Of a stretch of 64,000 nucleotides of DNA, positions 14,158 to 23,566 are shown piece after piece (the stretch's first letter is position 1; each line of letters opens with the position of its first letter). A model generated the notes under the pieces. The model made no database searches. It saw only the letters and a list, made by a program, of their open reading frames with translations, and was not told where the DNA came from. This DNA is from JAFECT01 sp035551675 (lineage in GTDB: Bacteria; Pseudomonadota; Alphaproteobacteria; Caulobacterales; Caulobacteraceae): contig DASZMV010000065.1 in NCBI GenBank assembly GCA_035551675.1, forward strand, positions 25,109 through 89,108, read 5' to 3'. The position numbers and the translations under genes are program-made.

Positions 14158-16259
14158 CAGTGGTGCGCCAAGAGCGCCGCGCAGTTTACGTCCTTGGCCC
14201 CGCCCGGCGTCGCCAGCGCCAGCACCGCCGCCAGGGGATGCACCAGGGTCGCCAGGGCGCCCACCACGCCGGCCTGGGCCGCGACCGAACTGCCTTCGAC
14301 GCCGAGCTTGGGATGGCTGAGCGAACCCTTGACCAGGACCGGCGCCCAGAGCTTGAGCAGGCGCGGTTTTTTCGACTTGCCCTGCAGCCGCAGGTTCAGG
14401 GTCTCGGTGTTGAGGTTCACCGTGCCCTGGCCTTGCGAGACCACGACGCCGGTGTCGATGGTGATGTTGCGCGCCGACATGACTCCGCCCCGCACGTCGA
14501 AGTCGGCGACCGCGCAGCGCAGGTCGGTCTTCTTCGGGTTCTTGGCCAGCAGCAGCGAGAGACCCTTGCCCACATTGATGCCCATCAGCTCGGCGAAGGC
14601 TTGGCGGATTTCGCCGTGCGGCACGGCGAAGTCGACCGTGCCGGTGGCGTTGGACGCCGCCGCGTGCACCGAGGCGCCCACGCCGTGCAGACGCGCGCGT
14701 CCGTCGACGATGCCGCTCGCCACCGGCGCGCCGTCGCGCACCGGCAGGATGTTTTGCAAGGCATAGTTCGAGAGGTGCAGGTCCGCATCGGTCACCGGCG
14801 CGGCGCCGCGGCCGTTGATCTTCACCAGGCCGTCGAGCGAACCCTGGGCGAAGGTGAAGGCCAGAGGATCCAGGGTCAGCAGGGCGTGATCCAGCCGCGC
14901 GCGCAATAAGACCGCGGTCAGTCGTACGCGGTTGGCTTTCACCGACGTCGCCCTGAAGCGCACGTCCGCGTCCATGGCGTGCAGACGGTCCATGTAGAGC
15001 GGCGCGTCGGGCAACAGCCGGCCGCGCGCCTTCAGCGCCTGGGCCACCGCCTTCTGCGTGGGTGAGGCGGCTTTGGACGCGACCGGCGCTCCGCCCAGCA
15101 CCTGGGCCAGGTCCTTCCAGTCGAGTGAGCGCGAGACGAGGTTGCCGGTCAGGAACCGCCGGCCCTTCTTCTTGTCGACGACGATGCTGCCGGCGAGGTC
15201 GGAATCGCCGACGCGTCCGGTGAAATGGTCGTAAGTGAAGCGGTCCCCCACGCGCGTCAGCCGCCCTGTGGTCTGGTACGGCGGCGTGTTGGGGAAGGTC
15301 AGGCCTGAGATCTGATACAGGTCCGCGAGATCGCGTCCCGAGCCGGTTAACCGGGCGTGGAAGCGGCCGAAGTCGAAGGGCTTGTCGATGGCGCCGTCGG
15401 CGCGCAGCCGCGTGGGGCCCGCGATCAGGCTCGCCCTGAACTGATAGGGCTGGTCGCGCCGTACGTCGATCAGCGGGGCGCCGGTGATCTCGAGTTGGAT
15501 CGGCTCCCTGTTCAGGTCGCCGTGACCTGTGAGTTCGAAGCGGCCGCGTCCGGAGCCCGGCGTATTCTCTTCCGACTGCATCACGCCGATCAGGTGGAAC
15601 TTGCGGCGCACGTTGGTCATCAGAATGTGGCCGTCGCGCACGATGAGATGCTGGATCGGCGGCAACTTCAGCGGCTTCTCTTCGCCGCCGTCCTTGGTCG
15701 ACCAGTTCGAGCGGCCTTTGGCGTCGGTATAGAGCTTCAGGTCCGGATGCTCGACGTCGACCAGCGGCACGTCGAGACGCCCGCGCAACAGCGCCGGCAG
15801 ACGGACGCTCACGGTGAAGCTGTCGATGTGCGCGTATTGCGGGTCGCCGGGCCAGGTCGGATTGGAAACGCGGATGTCGCTGGCGCTCAGCACCGGCGTC
15901 CAGGTCAGGATGTGCGCCTTCAGGTGACCCTGAATGGAGACTTCGCGATGGGTCTGCGCCGAGACCCAACGGCTGAGCGGCCCCTTGAACCAGTCCCAGT
16001 TCCAGAACGCGACGATCAACACGATCGCCAACACGAGGAAGCCGAGAATCCCCGCGCTCCACGCCAGCGGGCGGCGATGTTTCGCTGGCGGCTGAGCTTG
16101 CGCCTGGGTCTGCGCATCCGGCTCCACGGGCCGCGACGGCGGTCGCGTCGTTCCCCGCCCGGCCAAGCGTTCGCGCGCCAAGCTCAACCGTATGCGCCCT
16201 CGCTCGGCCGCGCGGCGCGCGCGCTCACGGACATCGGACCAGCTGGGAACGGTGCTCAC
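14157..16259 (-). CDS. AsmA family protein (inner-membrane anchored, periplasmic)
   Basis: 700 residues from a GTG. After a basic, Pro-rich cytoplasmic segment of about 65 residues there is one membrane helix (LAWSAGILGFLVLAIVLIVAFWNWDWF). The AsmA N-terminal domain follows (GPLSRWVSAQTHREVSIQGHL, LSASDIRVSNPTWPG). The C-terminal part has the AsmA_2-type pattern (DVRGGVMSARNITIDTGVVVSQGQGTVNLNTETLNLRLQGK). AsmA-like proteins are long beta-groove structures thought to carry or control phospholipid between the two membranes. It is followed by the SemiSWEET gene with a one-base overlap. Confidence 0.85.
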   Translation of the reverse strand: MSTVPSWSDVRERARRAAERGRIRLSLARERLAGRGTTRPPSRPVEPDAQTQAQAQPPAKHRRPLAWSAGILGFLVLAIVLIVAFWNWDWFKGPLSRWVSAQTHREVSIQGHLKAHILTWTPVLSASDIRVSNPTWPGDPQYAHIDSFTVSVRLPALLRGRLDVPLVDVEHPDLKLYTDAKGRSNWSTKDGGEEKPLKLPPIQHLIVRDGHILMTNVRRKFHLIGVMQSEENTPGSGRGRFELTGHGDLNREPIQLEITGAPLIDVRRDQPYQFRASLIAGPTRLRADGAIDKPFDFGRFHARLTGSGRDLADLYQISGLTFPNTPPYQTTGRLTRVGDRFTYDHFTGRVGDSDLAGSIVVDKKKGRRFLTGNLVSRSLDWKDLAQVLGGAPVASKAASPTQKAVAQALKARGRLLPDAPLYMDRLHAMDADVRFRATSVKANRVRLTAVLLRARLDHALLTLDPLAFTFAQGSLDGLVKINGRGAAPVTDADLHLSNYALQNILPVRDGAPVASGIVDGRARLHGVGASVHAAASNATGTVDFAVPHGEIRQAFAELMGINVGKGLSLLLAKNPKKTDLRCAVADFDVRGGVMSARNITIDTGVVVSQGQGTVNLNTETLNLRLQGKSKKPRLLKLWAPVLVKGSLSHPKLGVEGSSVAAQAGVVGALATLVHPLAAVLALATPGGAKDVNCAALLAHH

Positions 16260-16424
16260 GGGCGGCCTCCTCAGCCGCCCTTAACGTCTGAACGCCGGAT
16301 CGGCGCCGCGCTTTGTGTTTCGAGCTTTGTGTCTGAAGGACCGCGGAAATTCGGAATCCGGGCGTCAAAAAAGGCCGCGGCAAACGCCGGCGGCCTGAAC
16401 CCTCTCAGTCCTCTCGGTAAGGTC

Positions 16425-16462
16425 GGAGGCGGCCGAGCCCCGATCGGAGCGGGGCCGCCTCC
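16425..16462 (-). terminator. GC-rich hairpin after the small lipoprotein gene
   Basis: Arms GGAGGCGGCC and GGCCGCCTCC enclose a second stem, GCCCCG/CGGGGC. It lies 10 bp past the TAA of the lipoprotein gene. No T-run follows on the minus strand, so it may stabilise the mRNA end rather than act as a simple terminator. Confidence 0.5.
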
Positions 16463-16471
16463 GCTTAGCGC

Positions 16472-16705
16472 TTACTTCTTCGGCGGAGGAGCGGCATTGG
16501 CCGGGGCAGCCATGTTGCCGGCCGGAGCAGCGGCGGCGGCGTTGGCGTCGGGCGCCGGGGTGGCCGGAGCAGCCGCGGCGGTGTTGTCCGCCGGAGCAGC
16601 CGCCGTCGTGTCGGTCGTCGTCGCCGCGTCGTCTTTCTTCTTGCACGCCGTCAAGCCGATAGCCGCGATCGCGGTCATGGCGAGGGCAACTTTCCACACC
16701 TTCAT
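16472..16705 (-). CDS. Small Ala/Pro/Thr-rich lipoprotein
   Basis: 77 residues from the ATG at 16705. The signal peptide MKVWKVALAMTAIAAIGLTAC has a basic start, a hydrophobic core and the lipobox LTAC, so the mature protein begins with a lipidated Cys followed by KKKDD. The rest is low complexity (Ala, Pro, Thr, Asn, with AAPA repeats) and should be unstructured. Its function is unknown; it may be a spacer-type envelope lipoprotein. A hairpin follows its stop. Confidence 0.7.
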   Translation of the reverse strand: MKVWKVALAMTAIAAIGLTACKKKDDAATTTDTTAAAPADNTAAAAPATPAPDANAAAAAPAGNMAAPANAAPPPKK

Positions 16706-16735
16706 TGGGGTTCTCTCCGATGGGTTTTCACGCAC

Positions 16736-17091
16736 GGGGTCGCGCGCGAGACGCTCACATAGCGTTCACAATCATGTTAGAACCGTGGCCTGCGTCAAGG
16801 CCGCGCGGGCGAAAGCTTTGCCAATTTCTTGCGACAGCGGTGCGACGGGCTCCCGACCGGCCTGTGCGACGGACAGGCGCGGCAATAAAATCGTCTTCAG
16901 GATCAAGGCTTAAGCGGCGCCGGTCGCGACCGCTTCCGCGACGGTCCGGGGCCCTGGCCCCGGTCCGAAAATTGCCTCTGAAAAGTCGCGGTGCGCCCGG
17001 CTCGACCGGCGCGGCGGCGGCGGCGGGCCCCCCGGTTCGCGTGGGAGTGGCGGCCCGGCCGTGATCGCTCCGGCCGGGCGCCGATTCGCCC
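16736..17091. other. Intergenic region without a convincing gene
   Basis: No open frame here has the codon pattern of a gene; those present are overlaps of neighbouring genes in other frames. Two palindromes stand out: CGGTCGCGACCG (16921-16932) and a perfect 8-bp hairpin, CCGGGGCC-CT-GGCCCCGG (16946-16963). The second may end transcripts of the M13 peptidase gene. The promoter of the small lipoprotein must lie near 16740-16800. Confidence 0.45.
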
Positions 17092-19149
17092 CTACCAGAT
17101 GCGGACCCGGTCCTTGGGCGCGAGATAGAGCTTCTGCCCCGGCTTGACCTGGAAGGCGTCGTACCAGGCGTCCACGTTGCGCACCGTGTCGGCGCGATAC
17201 ATGCCGGGCGCATGGCCGTCGGTCAGCAAGAGGCGACGCAGCAGCGGCTCGCGGTACTTGGTCCGCCAGATCTCGCCGAAGCGGATGAAGAAGCGCTGGT
17301 CGCCGGAATAGCCCTGTGCCGGCGCCGCCTCCTTGCCGCCCAGCGACGCGCGATAGCCGTCGTAGGCGGCCGACACGCCCGCCACGTCGGCGATATTTTC
17401 CGAAATCGTCAGCTTGCCGTTCACATGCATGTCGGGCAGCGGCTGATAGGCGTCGAACTGGGCCGCCAGCCGATCGGCGGCGGCGCGGAAGTGCGCGAAG
17501 TCCTGCGGCGTCCACCAGTTCACCAGGCGGCCATAGGCGTCGAACTGACTGCCCTGGTCGTCGAAGCTGTGGCTGATTTCGTGGCCGATCGTGGCGCCGA
17601 TGCCGCCGTAGTTCAGCACCGCGTCGGCGTCCTTGTCGTAGAACGGCGGCTCCAGGATTGCGGCGGGGAAGTTCAGCGCGTTTTGCAATGGCAGATTCAC
17701 CGCGTTCACCGTCTGCGGCGTCATGCGCCAGAGCGTGTGATCGACCGGTCCCGCGAGTTCCGCCAGATCCTGCTGGTAGCGATAGGCGTCGGCGCGTTCG
17801 CTGTTGCCCAGCGCGTCGCCGCGCACGATCTGCAGGCCGGAATAGTCGCGCCATTTATCGGGATAGCCGACGCCGATATAGAGCGTCTTCAGCTTTTCCT
17901 CGGCCTTGGCCTTGGTCTGCGGCGACATCCAGTCGAGGCGGTCGATGCGCTTGCCGAAGGCGGCGACGATGTTGGCCACCATCGCCTGGGCCTTGGCCTT
18001 GGCTTCCGGCGGGAAGTACTTGGCGACATAGAGTTTGCCGACCGCGTCGCCTAGGTCGGCGCTGGTCGCGTCCACCGCCAGCTTGTCGCGCGGGCGCTGT
18101 TGCGGCGCACCGGTCAAGGTCTGGCCGTAGAAGGCGAAGCTCTCGTCGCGGAACGCCTGGGGCAGCACGGCGGAATTGGCGTCGAGCTTGTGGAAGGTCA
18201 GCCAGTCTTTCCACACTTCGATCGGCTGGCTTCCCACCAGCGCCGCGATGCCGGTGACCGCGCCCGGCTGCCAGACGTCGAGGCTGGTGCGGCCGTCGAG
18301 TTTCGCGGCCTTGAAGAAGGTCGCCCAGTCGAGGCCCGGCGCCTTGGTCGCGAATGCGCTCTCGGCCCAGACGTTGTTCGCCTTGTGCACGTCCTCGGAA
18401 TCGGCGCGCGCGACGTGCACCTGCGCGATCTTCTTCTCGAGATCGTAGATCCCTTGCGCGCGCGCGTCGGCGTTGTCGATGTTGGCGAGCTTCAGGATCG
18501 TCGCGATGTGCTGGCGATACTTGGTCTGGGTGTCGACCATCTTCGGGTCGGTTTTCAAATAATAGTCGCGATCGGGCAGACCGAGACCGCCCTGCATCAG
18601 ATAGCCCTGGTTCTTCGTCGGGTCGTCGAAGCTCGGCGCCACCCACAGGCCGAAGAGGTGCGGCGTGTGGAAGTTGGTGTTGTTCAAGGCGTCGACGTCG
18701 GTGCGCAGGCTCTCGCCCAGGGTTTGCGCCAGCGCGGTCTTGTCGGTGATGGCGGCGATGGCGTCGAGTTCGGGCTTGATCGGGGCCAGGCCCTTGGCGT
18801 CGATGCCCTTGGTGTCGACGAAGCTCGCGTAGTAGTCGGCGACCTTGGCGGTCTCGGATCCCGCCGCGGGCTTCTGTGCATCCAGGCCTGAGATCAGATC
18901 GGCCAGTCGCCGATTCGCCAGGTCCGCGAGAATCGCGAAATTGCCCCAGCTCGAACGGTCCGGTGGAATGGCGGTGGTCTTCACCCAGGTCCCGTTGACG
19001 AAGCTGAAGAAGTCGTCGCCGGGCTTCACCGTCAGGTCCATGCCCTTCAGGTCGAGGCCGTGCGAATTGCTGTCCTGGGACCCGGGGCCCGAACAGGCGC
19101 AGAGGACGGCCAGCGCGCAGGCGGCGATGGCGAGATGGTTTCTGGACAT
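17092..19149 (-). CDS. M13-family zinc metallopeptidase (PepO/neprilysin type), lipoprotein
   Basis: 685 residues, the usual M13 length. The signal peptide ends in the lipobox VLCAC, so it is probably anchored in the periplasm. The N-terminal M13 domain begins GMDLTVKPGDDFFSFVNGTWVKTT. The catalytic domain has GATIGHEISHSFDDQGSQFD (HExxH zinc site), ISENIADVAGVSAAY (ENxxD) and RVNAP-related ends (YRADTVRNVDAWYDAF). These enzymes cut oligopeptides outside the cytoplasm. It is divergent from the esterase gene at 19307 with a 157-bp shared promoter region. Confidence 0.93.
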   Translation of the reverse strand: MSRNHLAIAACALAVLCACSGPGSQDSNSHGLDLKGMDLTVKPGDDFFSFVNGTWVKTTAIPPDRSSWGNFAILADLANRRLADLISGLDAQKPAAGSETAKVADYYASFVDTKGIDAKGLAPIKPELDAIAAITDKTALAQTLGESLRTDVDALNNTNFHTPHLFGLWVAPSFDDPTKNQGYLMQGGLGLPDRDYYLKTDPKMVDTQTKYRQHIATILKLANIDNADARAQGIYDLEKKIAQVHVARADSEDVHKANNVWAESAFATKAPGLDWATFFKAAKLDGRTSLDVWQPGAVTGIAALVGSQPIEVWKDWLTFHKLDANSAVLPQAFRDESFAFYGQTLTGAPQQRPRDKLAVDATSADLGDAVGKLYVAKYFPPEAKAKAQAMVANIVAAFGKRIDRLDWMSPQTKAKAEEKLKTLYIGVGYPDKWRDYSGLQIVRGDALGNSERADAYRYQQDLAELAGPVDHTLWRMTPQTVNAVNLPLQNALNFPAAILEPPFYDKDADAVLNYGGIGATIGHEISHSFDDQGSQFDAYGRLVNWWTPQDFAHFRAAADRLAAQFDAYQPLPDMHVNGKLTISENIADVAGVSAAYDGYRASLGGKEAAPAQGYSGDQRFFIRFGEIWRTKYREPLLRRLLLTDGHAPGMYRADTVRNVDAWYDAFQVKPGQKLYLAPKDRVRIW

Positions 19150-19306
19150 GGGCTTCCCCGCCTGTTCTTTGTCGTTACGCTGACGTCGTTCGCCTGGGGC
19201 GCGAACACACGCCGCGTGAACACACGCCTAGGCCCGGCGCAATTTAGCGTTCCGCGCGCCGGTCTCAAGGCATAGCTTTGAACGAACCCGCGGGGGAGGG
19301 GTTCCC

Positions 19307-20248
19307 ATGACAGCGAAACACGAGCGCGCGCCGGGCTTACGTGTCTGGGCGGCCGCCGCCTGCGCGCTGGGGACGATCGTTGCATCCGCGCCTGCATCTG
19401 CGTCTTACGCACACAACACCACGTTCGCCGAATTGAAGGCGCGCCCGCACACGGCCAAGCCGGACGCGCGCCTGCGCTACGGCGATCAGGCTTCCCAGTT
19501 CGTCGAACTTTGGCTGCCCAAGGGACGCGGACCGCATCCGGTGGTGATCATGATCCATGGCGGTTGCTGGATCGAGAAGGTGGCCGGCCTGAACCTGCAG
19601 GACTTCGTGTCCGAGGATCTTCGCGCGCATGGCGTCGCGGTGTGGAACGTCGAATACCGTCGTCTGGGAGAACCCGGCGCCGGCTATCCCGGCACCTTCG
19701 AGGACGTAGCCAAGGCGGTCGACCTGCTCGGCGCCGACGCCGCGAAATATCATCTGAAACTCGAGCGCGTCGTCGCCGTGGGACACTCCGCCGGCGGGCA
19801 TCTCGGCCTGTGGGCGGCGGCGCGGCCGAAGCTGCCGAAATCATCGCCGCTGTGGCGCGCGCATCCGCAACGCATCGACGCGGTGGTGGCGATCGGCCAG
19901 CTCGGCGATCTGCACGACGACCCTGAGGTCACGGCCAACGCCTGCGGCGCCGACACCATCGCCAAACTCGTCGGGCCGCCCACGGCGTCCCACCCTGATG
20001 TCTATGCCGATACTTCGCCCGATTTGATGGAGCCGTTTGCGGCGCGTCAGATTCTGATGCACGGCTCGGTCGACGATCTCGCCCCGCCCAAGGCCGGCGA
20101 GCTCTATCGCGACAGCGCCGAAAAGCACGGCGGCAAGGTCGAGTTCATCGTCATCCCCAACGCTAACCATTTCGACCTGATCACGCCCGGGACCGACGCC
20201 TGGTCGCGCATCCGCGCGGTGATCCTGGACCAGCTCAAGTCCGGGTGA
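19307..20248 (+). CDS. Exported alpha/beta hydrolase (BD-FAE-like esterase)
   Basis: 313 residues with an N-terminal signal sequence (LRVWAAAACALGTIVASAPASASYA). The hydrolase core shows VVIMIHGGCWIEK (oxyanion HGG), VVAVGHSAGGHLGLWAA (nucleophile Ser in GHSAGG), an Asp in MHGSVDDLAPP and the final His in IPNANHFDLI, which completes the triad. This is the BD-FAE/arylformamidase-like group that cleaves carboxylic esters; the substrate is unknown. GGGGGAGGGG precedes the ATG. It is followed by the mod operon 52 bp downstream. Confidence 0.82.
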   Translation: MTAKHERAPGLRVWAAAACALGTIVASAPASASYAHNTTFAELKARPHTAKPDARLRYGDQASQFVELWLPKGRGPHPVVIMIHGGCWIEKVAGLNLQDFVSEDLRAHGVAVWNVEYRRLGEPGAGYPGTFEDVAKAVDLLGADAAKYHLKLERVVAVGHSAGGHLGLWAAARPKLPKSSPLWRAHPQRIDAVVAIGQLGDLHDDPEVTANACGADTIAKLVGPPTASHPDVYADTSPDLMEPFAARQILMHGSVDDLAPPKAGELYRDSAEKHGGKVEFIVIPNANHFDLITPGTDAWSRIRAVILDQLKSG

Positions 20249-20259
20249 GCGGCCCCGAT

Positions 20260-20284
20260 CGTTGTGTTACAAGGCTGCATAACG
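20260..20284 (+). promoter_or_regulatory. Imperfect inverted repeat upstream of modA (possible molybdate-repressor site)
   Basis: CGTTGTG, 11 bp, CATAACG: six of seven positions pair. The CGTT...AACG ends recall ModE-type Mo boxes and the site is 17 bp before the modA ATG. The AT-rich inner half-sites of a true ModE box are poor here, so this is only a candidate. Confidence 0.3.
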
Positions 20285-20300
20285 CTTGCGGGAGGCCCCG

Positions 20301-21065
20301 ATGTTGCGGGCGCTGTTGGTTTCCGTCCTCGCCGCCCTGACCCTGGGCGCGGCGTCGCCGCCGCTCACGGTCGATGTTTTCGCCGCCGCCAGCCTGAAGG
20401 AGGCGGTCGATGACGCCGCCGCCGCCTATCGGGCGAAAACCGGGGTGAAAATTCGCGCGACCTACGCCTCCTCGGCCCAGCTCGCCAAACAGATCGACCA
20501 AGGTGCGCCGGCGGACCTGTTCATCTCCGCCGACAACGAATGGATGGACTGGTCGGCCAGACGTAACCTGATGGACCCGCCCACCCGCCGCGTCATCGCC
20601 TCCAACGCCCTGGTGCTGGTCGCGCCGCGCGACTCGAAGATCAGACCGTTCACCCTTGCGCGCGGCGCCCCCCTGGCGAAACTGGCCGATGGCGGACGCA
20701 TCGCCGTCGGCGATATGGCAAGCGTGCCGGCCGGCCTCTACGCAAAGTCGGCGTTCACCCGTCTCGGGATATGGGATCAGGTGAAGGACTATCTCGCCCA
20801 GGGCGAGAACGTGCGTGCGGCGCTGGCGTTTGTGGCGCGAGGTGAGGCGCCGCTCGGAGTCGTCTATGCGACCGACGCCAAGGCCGAACCCAAGGTGAAA
20901 GTGATCGCCGTGTTTCCCGAAAGCTCGCACGCCCCGATCGTCTATCCCGCCGCCGTCGTGCGCGCGTCGAAACAGGGTCGCGCCGCCGAAGCATTTCTGG
21001 TGTACCTCGCCGGGCCGGCCGGCCAGGCGATCTTCAAGCGCCGGGGGTTCGGCGCCCCGAGATGA
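20301..21065 (+). CDS. modA: Molybdate ABC transporter, periplasmic substrate-binding protein ModA
   Basis: 254 residues from the ATG at 20301 (GGGAGG upstream; the in-frame TTG at 20286 is not needed). A signal peptide of about 20 residues is followed by the ModA pattern: TVDVFAAASLKEAVDDAAAAY, YASSAQLAKQIDQGAPADLFISAD (oxyanion-binding Ser and Gln region), RVIASNALVLVAP, IAVGDMASVPAGLYAKSAF, and FLVYLAGPAGQAIFKRRGF. It binds molybdate or tungstate and hands it to ModBC, encoded directly downstream. Confidence 0.93.
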   Translation: MLRALLVSVLAALTLGAASPPLTVDVFAAASLKEAVDDAAAAYRAKTGVKIRATYASSAQLAKQIDQGAPADLFISADNEWMDWSARRNLMDPPTRRVIASNALVLVAPRDSKIRPFTLARGAPLAKLADGGRIAVGDMASVPAGLYAKSAFTRLGIWDQVKDYLAQGENVRAALAFVARGEAPLGVVYATDAKAEPKVKVIAVFPESSHAPIVYPAAVVRASKQGRAAEAFLVYLAGPAGQAIFKRRGFGAPR

Positions 21066-21075
21066 TGCGGTCGCG

Positions 21076-21771
21076 ATGAGTTTCAGTTTGAGCGACGCCG
21101 AGATCGAGACCCTGCTGCTGTCGCTGCGCGTGGCGGGCTTGGCGACGCTCGTGGCGCTTCCGCTCGGCGTCTTCGTCGCCTGGGCGCTGGCGCGGTTCGC
21201 TTTCCCGGGTCGCGATTTGATCGCGGGGATTTTACATCTGCCGCTGGTGCTGCCGCCGGTGGTGACGGGCTACGGCCTCCTGGTATTGTTCGGCGTACAC
21301 GGGCCGGTCGGGGCTTTCCTGAAACAGTTCGGCATCGTCTTCGCCTTCGATTGGACCGGCGCCGCGCTTGCCGCCGGAGTGATGGGCTTTCCCTTGCTAG
21401 TGCGCGCCGCGCGCCTATCGTTCGAAGCCGTCGATCCAGGTCTGGAACAAGCGGCCGCGACCCTGGGCGCGCCGCCCGGGCGGCGGTTCTTCCGCGTCAC
21501 CCTGCCGCTCGCGGCGCCGGGCGTGGTGGCGGGAACCGTGCTCAGTTTCGCCAAGGCGTTCGGCGAGTTCGGCGCCACCATCACCTTCGTCTCCAACATT
21601 CCGGGCCTGACGCGTACGCTGCCCCTCGCCATCTACACCTTCACCCAGACGCCGGACGGCGACGCGGCGGCAGCGCGGCTGGTGATCATCTCCGTCGTTG
21701 TCTCCATCGGCGCGGTGCTGATCGCCGAACGCGTGTCGCGCGCCGTGGCGCGAAGGGCGGCCGGCCTATGA
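21076..21771 (+). CDS. modB: Molybdate ABC transporter permease ModB
   Basis: 231 residues with five to six membrane helices. The binding-protein-dependent permease loop is present as EQAAATLGAPPGRRFFRVTLPLAAPG (EAA-G motif), followed by SFAKAFGEFGATITF, the ModB/CysT signature. It forms the membrane channel for molybdate in the inner membrane with ModC. It starts 10 bp after modA and overlaps modC by four bases (ATGA). Confidence 0.93.
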   Translation: MSFSLSDAEIETLLLSLRVAGLATLVALPLGVFVAWALARFAFPGRDLIAGILHLPLVLPPVVTGYGLLVLFGVHGPVGAFLKQFGIVFAFDWTGAALAAGVMGFPLLVRAARLSFEAVDPGLEQAAATLGAPPGRRFFRVTLPLAAPGVVAGTVLSFAKAFGEFGATITFVSNIPGLTRTLPLAIYTFTQTPDGDAAAARLVIISVVVSIGAVLIAERVSRAVARRAAGL

Positions 21772-22814
21772 GTCTCGACGTGGACATCGAGGCGCGCCGC
21801 GGCAAATTCACCCTCGACGCCGCCTTTCAAAGCGAAGCGCGCGCGCTTGCTTTGTTCGGCCGGTCCGGCGCGGGAAAGTCCACGCTCGCCGATGTCATCG
21901 CGGGCCTGACCAAACCCCGGCGCGGCCGCGTCGTCTTCGACGGCGAGACGCTCTACGAACAGCGGCGCACAAATCTGCCCGCGTGGAAGCGCCGCATCGG
22001 CGTGGTGTTCCAGGACCCGCGCCTGTTTCCGCACCTGTCGGTGCGCCAGAACCTGCTGTTCGGCAACGAGGCCGCCGACATCGGCGAGATCGCCAACTTG
22101 TTGGGCATCGACACCCTGCTCGAGCGCCGTCCGCGCAGCCTGTCCGGCGGCGAGGCGCGCCGTGTCGCCATCGGCCGCGCGCTCGCGGCCAAGCCGCGCC
22201 TGCTGATCCTAGACGAACCGCTGGCCGGTCTCGACGGCGCGCGGCGGGCGGAGCTTTTGCCCTATCTCGAAAGGTTGAAGCGCGAGGGCGGGCCGCCGCT
22301 CGTCTACGTCAGCCACAGCGTCGACGAAGTGACGCGTCTGGCCGACGAGATCGTGCTCCTCGCCCACGGCATGACCCTGGCCTGCGCCCCGGTGTCGGAA
22401 ATCTTCGATCATCCCGAAGCCGAGGCGGCCGCGGCGCTGGATGCGCCGATCTCAGTGGTGGAGGCCAAGGTCTCGGGCCACGACGCCGACGGCACGCATC
22501 TGACTCTCGGCGACCAAGGCTTCGTCGTGCCGCGGGTGGACGCCCAACCCGGCGACCGCGCGCGCCTGGTGGTGGACGCCCGCGACGTGGCCATCGCTCT
22601 GTCGAACCCGCGCGACCTCAGCGTCCAAAATCGCCTGGTCATGCGCGTCGCGGCCCTCAAGCCCCGCGCCGAGGGCGTGGTGGTGCGGCTGGAGGCGCCG
22701 GATCTGGTGCTGAAGTCCCTGGTGACCCCGGCGGCGGTGGCCCAACTGGGGCTGGAGCCCGGGCGGACGGTGGTCGCCTTGGTCAAGGCGACTGCGGCGG
22801 GGCGCTCGCACTGA
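21768..22814 (+). CDS. modC: Molybdate ABC transporter ATP-binding protein ModC
   Basis: 348 residues. Walker A is GRSGAGKST, the Q loop VVFQDPRLFPHLSV, the signature LSGGEARRVAIGRAL, Walker B LLILDEPLAGLDG and the switch His VSHSVDEV. The last 65 residues form a TOBE domain (VQNRLVMRVAALKPRAEGVVV... RTVVALVKAT) that binds oxyanion and regulates uptake. It powers molybdate import with ModB. Start and stop overlap with modB shows coupled translation. Confidence 0.94.
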   Translation: MSLDVDIEARRGKFTLDAAFQSEARALALFGRSGAGKSTLADVIAGLTKPRRGRVVFDGETLYEQRRTNLPAWKRRIGVVFQDPRLFPHLSVRQNLLFGNEAADIGEIANLLGIDTLLERRPRSLSGGEARRVAIGRALAAKPRLLILDEPLAGLDGARRAELLPYLERLKREGGPPLVYVSHSVDEVTRLADEIVLLAHGMTLACAPVSEIFDHPEAEAAAALDAPISVVEAKVSGHDADGTHLTLGDQGFVVPRVDAQPGDRARLVVDARDVAIALSNPRDLSVQNRLVMRVAALKPRAEGVVVRLEAPDLVLKSLVTPAAVAQLGLEPGRTVVALVKATAAGRSH

Positions 22815-22834
22815 AATCTGATATACGCGCCGCT

Positions 22835-23566
22835 ATGTTCAGCGACCGCGAAGTCGAACGCTACGCCCGCCACCTGGTGCTCCGCGAAATTGGCGGCCCG
22901 GGTCAGCAGAAGCTGAAGGCAGCCCGCGTGCTGGTCGCGGGCGTCGGCGGCATCGGCGGTCCCGCGGCGCTCTATCTCGCGGCCGCCGGCGTCGGCCGCA
23001 TCGGCCTGGTCGATGACGACGTGGTGTCGCTGTCGAACCTGCAGCGGCAGATTCAATTCGGCGAAGGCGATCTCGGCCGGTCCAAGGTCGAGGCCGCGCA
23101 CGAGCGGATCGGCGCGGTCAATTCCGACATCGCGGTCGAAGCTTTCGAACAACGCATCGCCGCCGACACTGCGCGCGATCTCGTTCGCGGCTGGAACGTC
23201 GTGATCGACGGAACCGACAGTTTTGAAACCCGCGCCCTGGTCGGCGACGCCTGCGTGGCGGAAGGCGCGACCCTGATCGCCGCCGCGGTCGGGCGCTGGG
23301 ACGTTCAGGTTGCGGTGCTGCGCGCGAAGCCCTGCTGGCGCTGCTTCGTCCCGGAGCTGCCCCCCGGCGCGGAAACCTGCGCCGCCGTCGGCGTCGTCGG
23401 CGCCCTGACCGGCGTGGCGGGTTCGCTCGCCGCGCTCGCCGCGATCAAGACCATCACCGGCGCGGGCGACGATCCGACCGGCGAGCTGCTGCTCTTTGAT
23501 GCGCTGCATTGGCGCACGCGCACGGTGACGATCGCCGCCGATCGGCAGTGTCGGACCTGCGGCTAG
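22835..23566 (+). CDS. moeB: MoeB/ThiF-family adenylyltransferase
   Basis: 243 residues. The N-terminus FSDREVERYARHLVLREIGGPGQQKLKAARVLVAGVGGIGGPAALYL has the Rossmann GxGGxG ATP site. VDDDVVSLSNLQRQIQF is the MoeB/ThiF signature with catalytic Arg and Asp. Zn-binding Cys pairs are CWRCF and CRTC. The family adenylates the C-terminal Gly of MoaD or ThiS for sulfur transfer. Its place 20 bp after modC points to molybdopterin synthase activation (MoeB), though ThiF cannot be ruled out by sequence. It overlaps the end of the convergent DUF4139 gene by four bases. Confidence 0.85.
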   Translation: MFSDREVERYARHLVLREIGGPGQQKLKAARVLVAGVGGIGGPAALYLAAAGVGRIGLVDDDVVSLSNLQRQIQFGEGDLGRSKVEAAHERIGAVNSDIAVEAFEQRIAADTARDLVRGWNVVIDGTDSFETRALVGDACVAEGATLIAAAVGRWDVQVAVLRAKPCWRCFVPELPPGAETCAAVGVVGALTGVAGSLAALAAIKTITGAGDDPTGELLLFDALHWRTRTVTIAADRQCRTCG

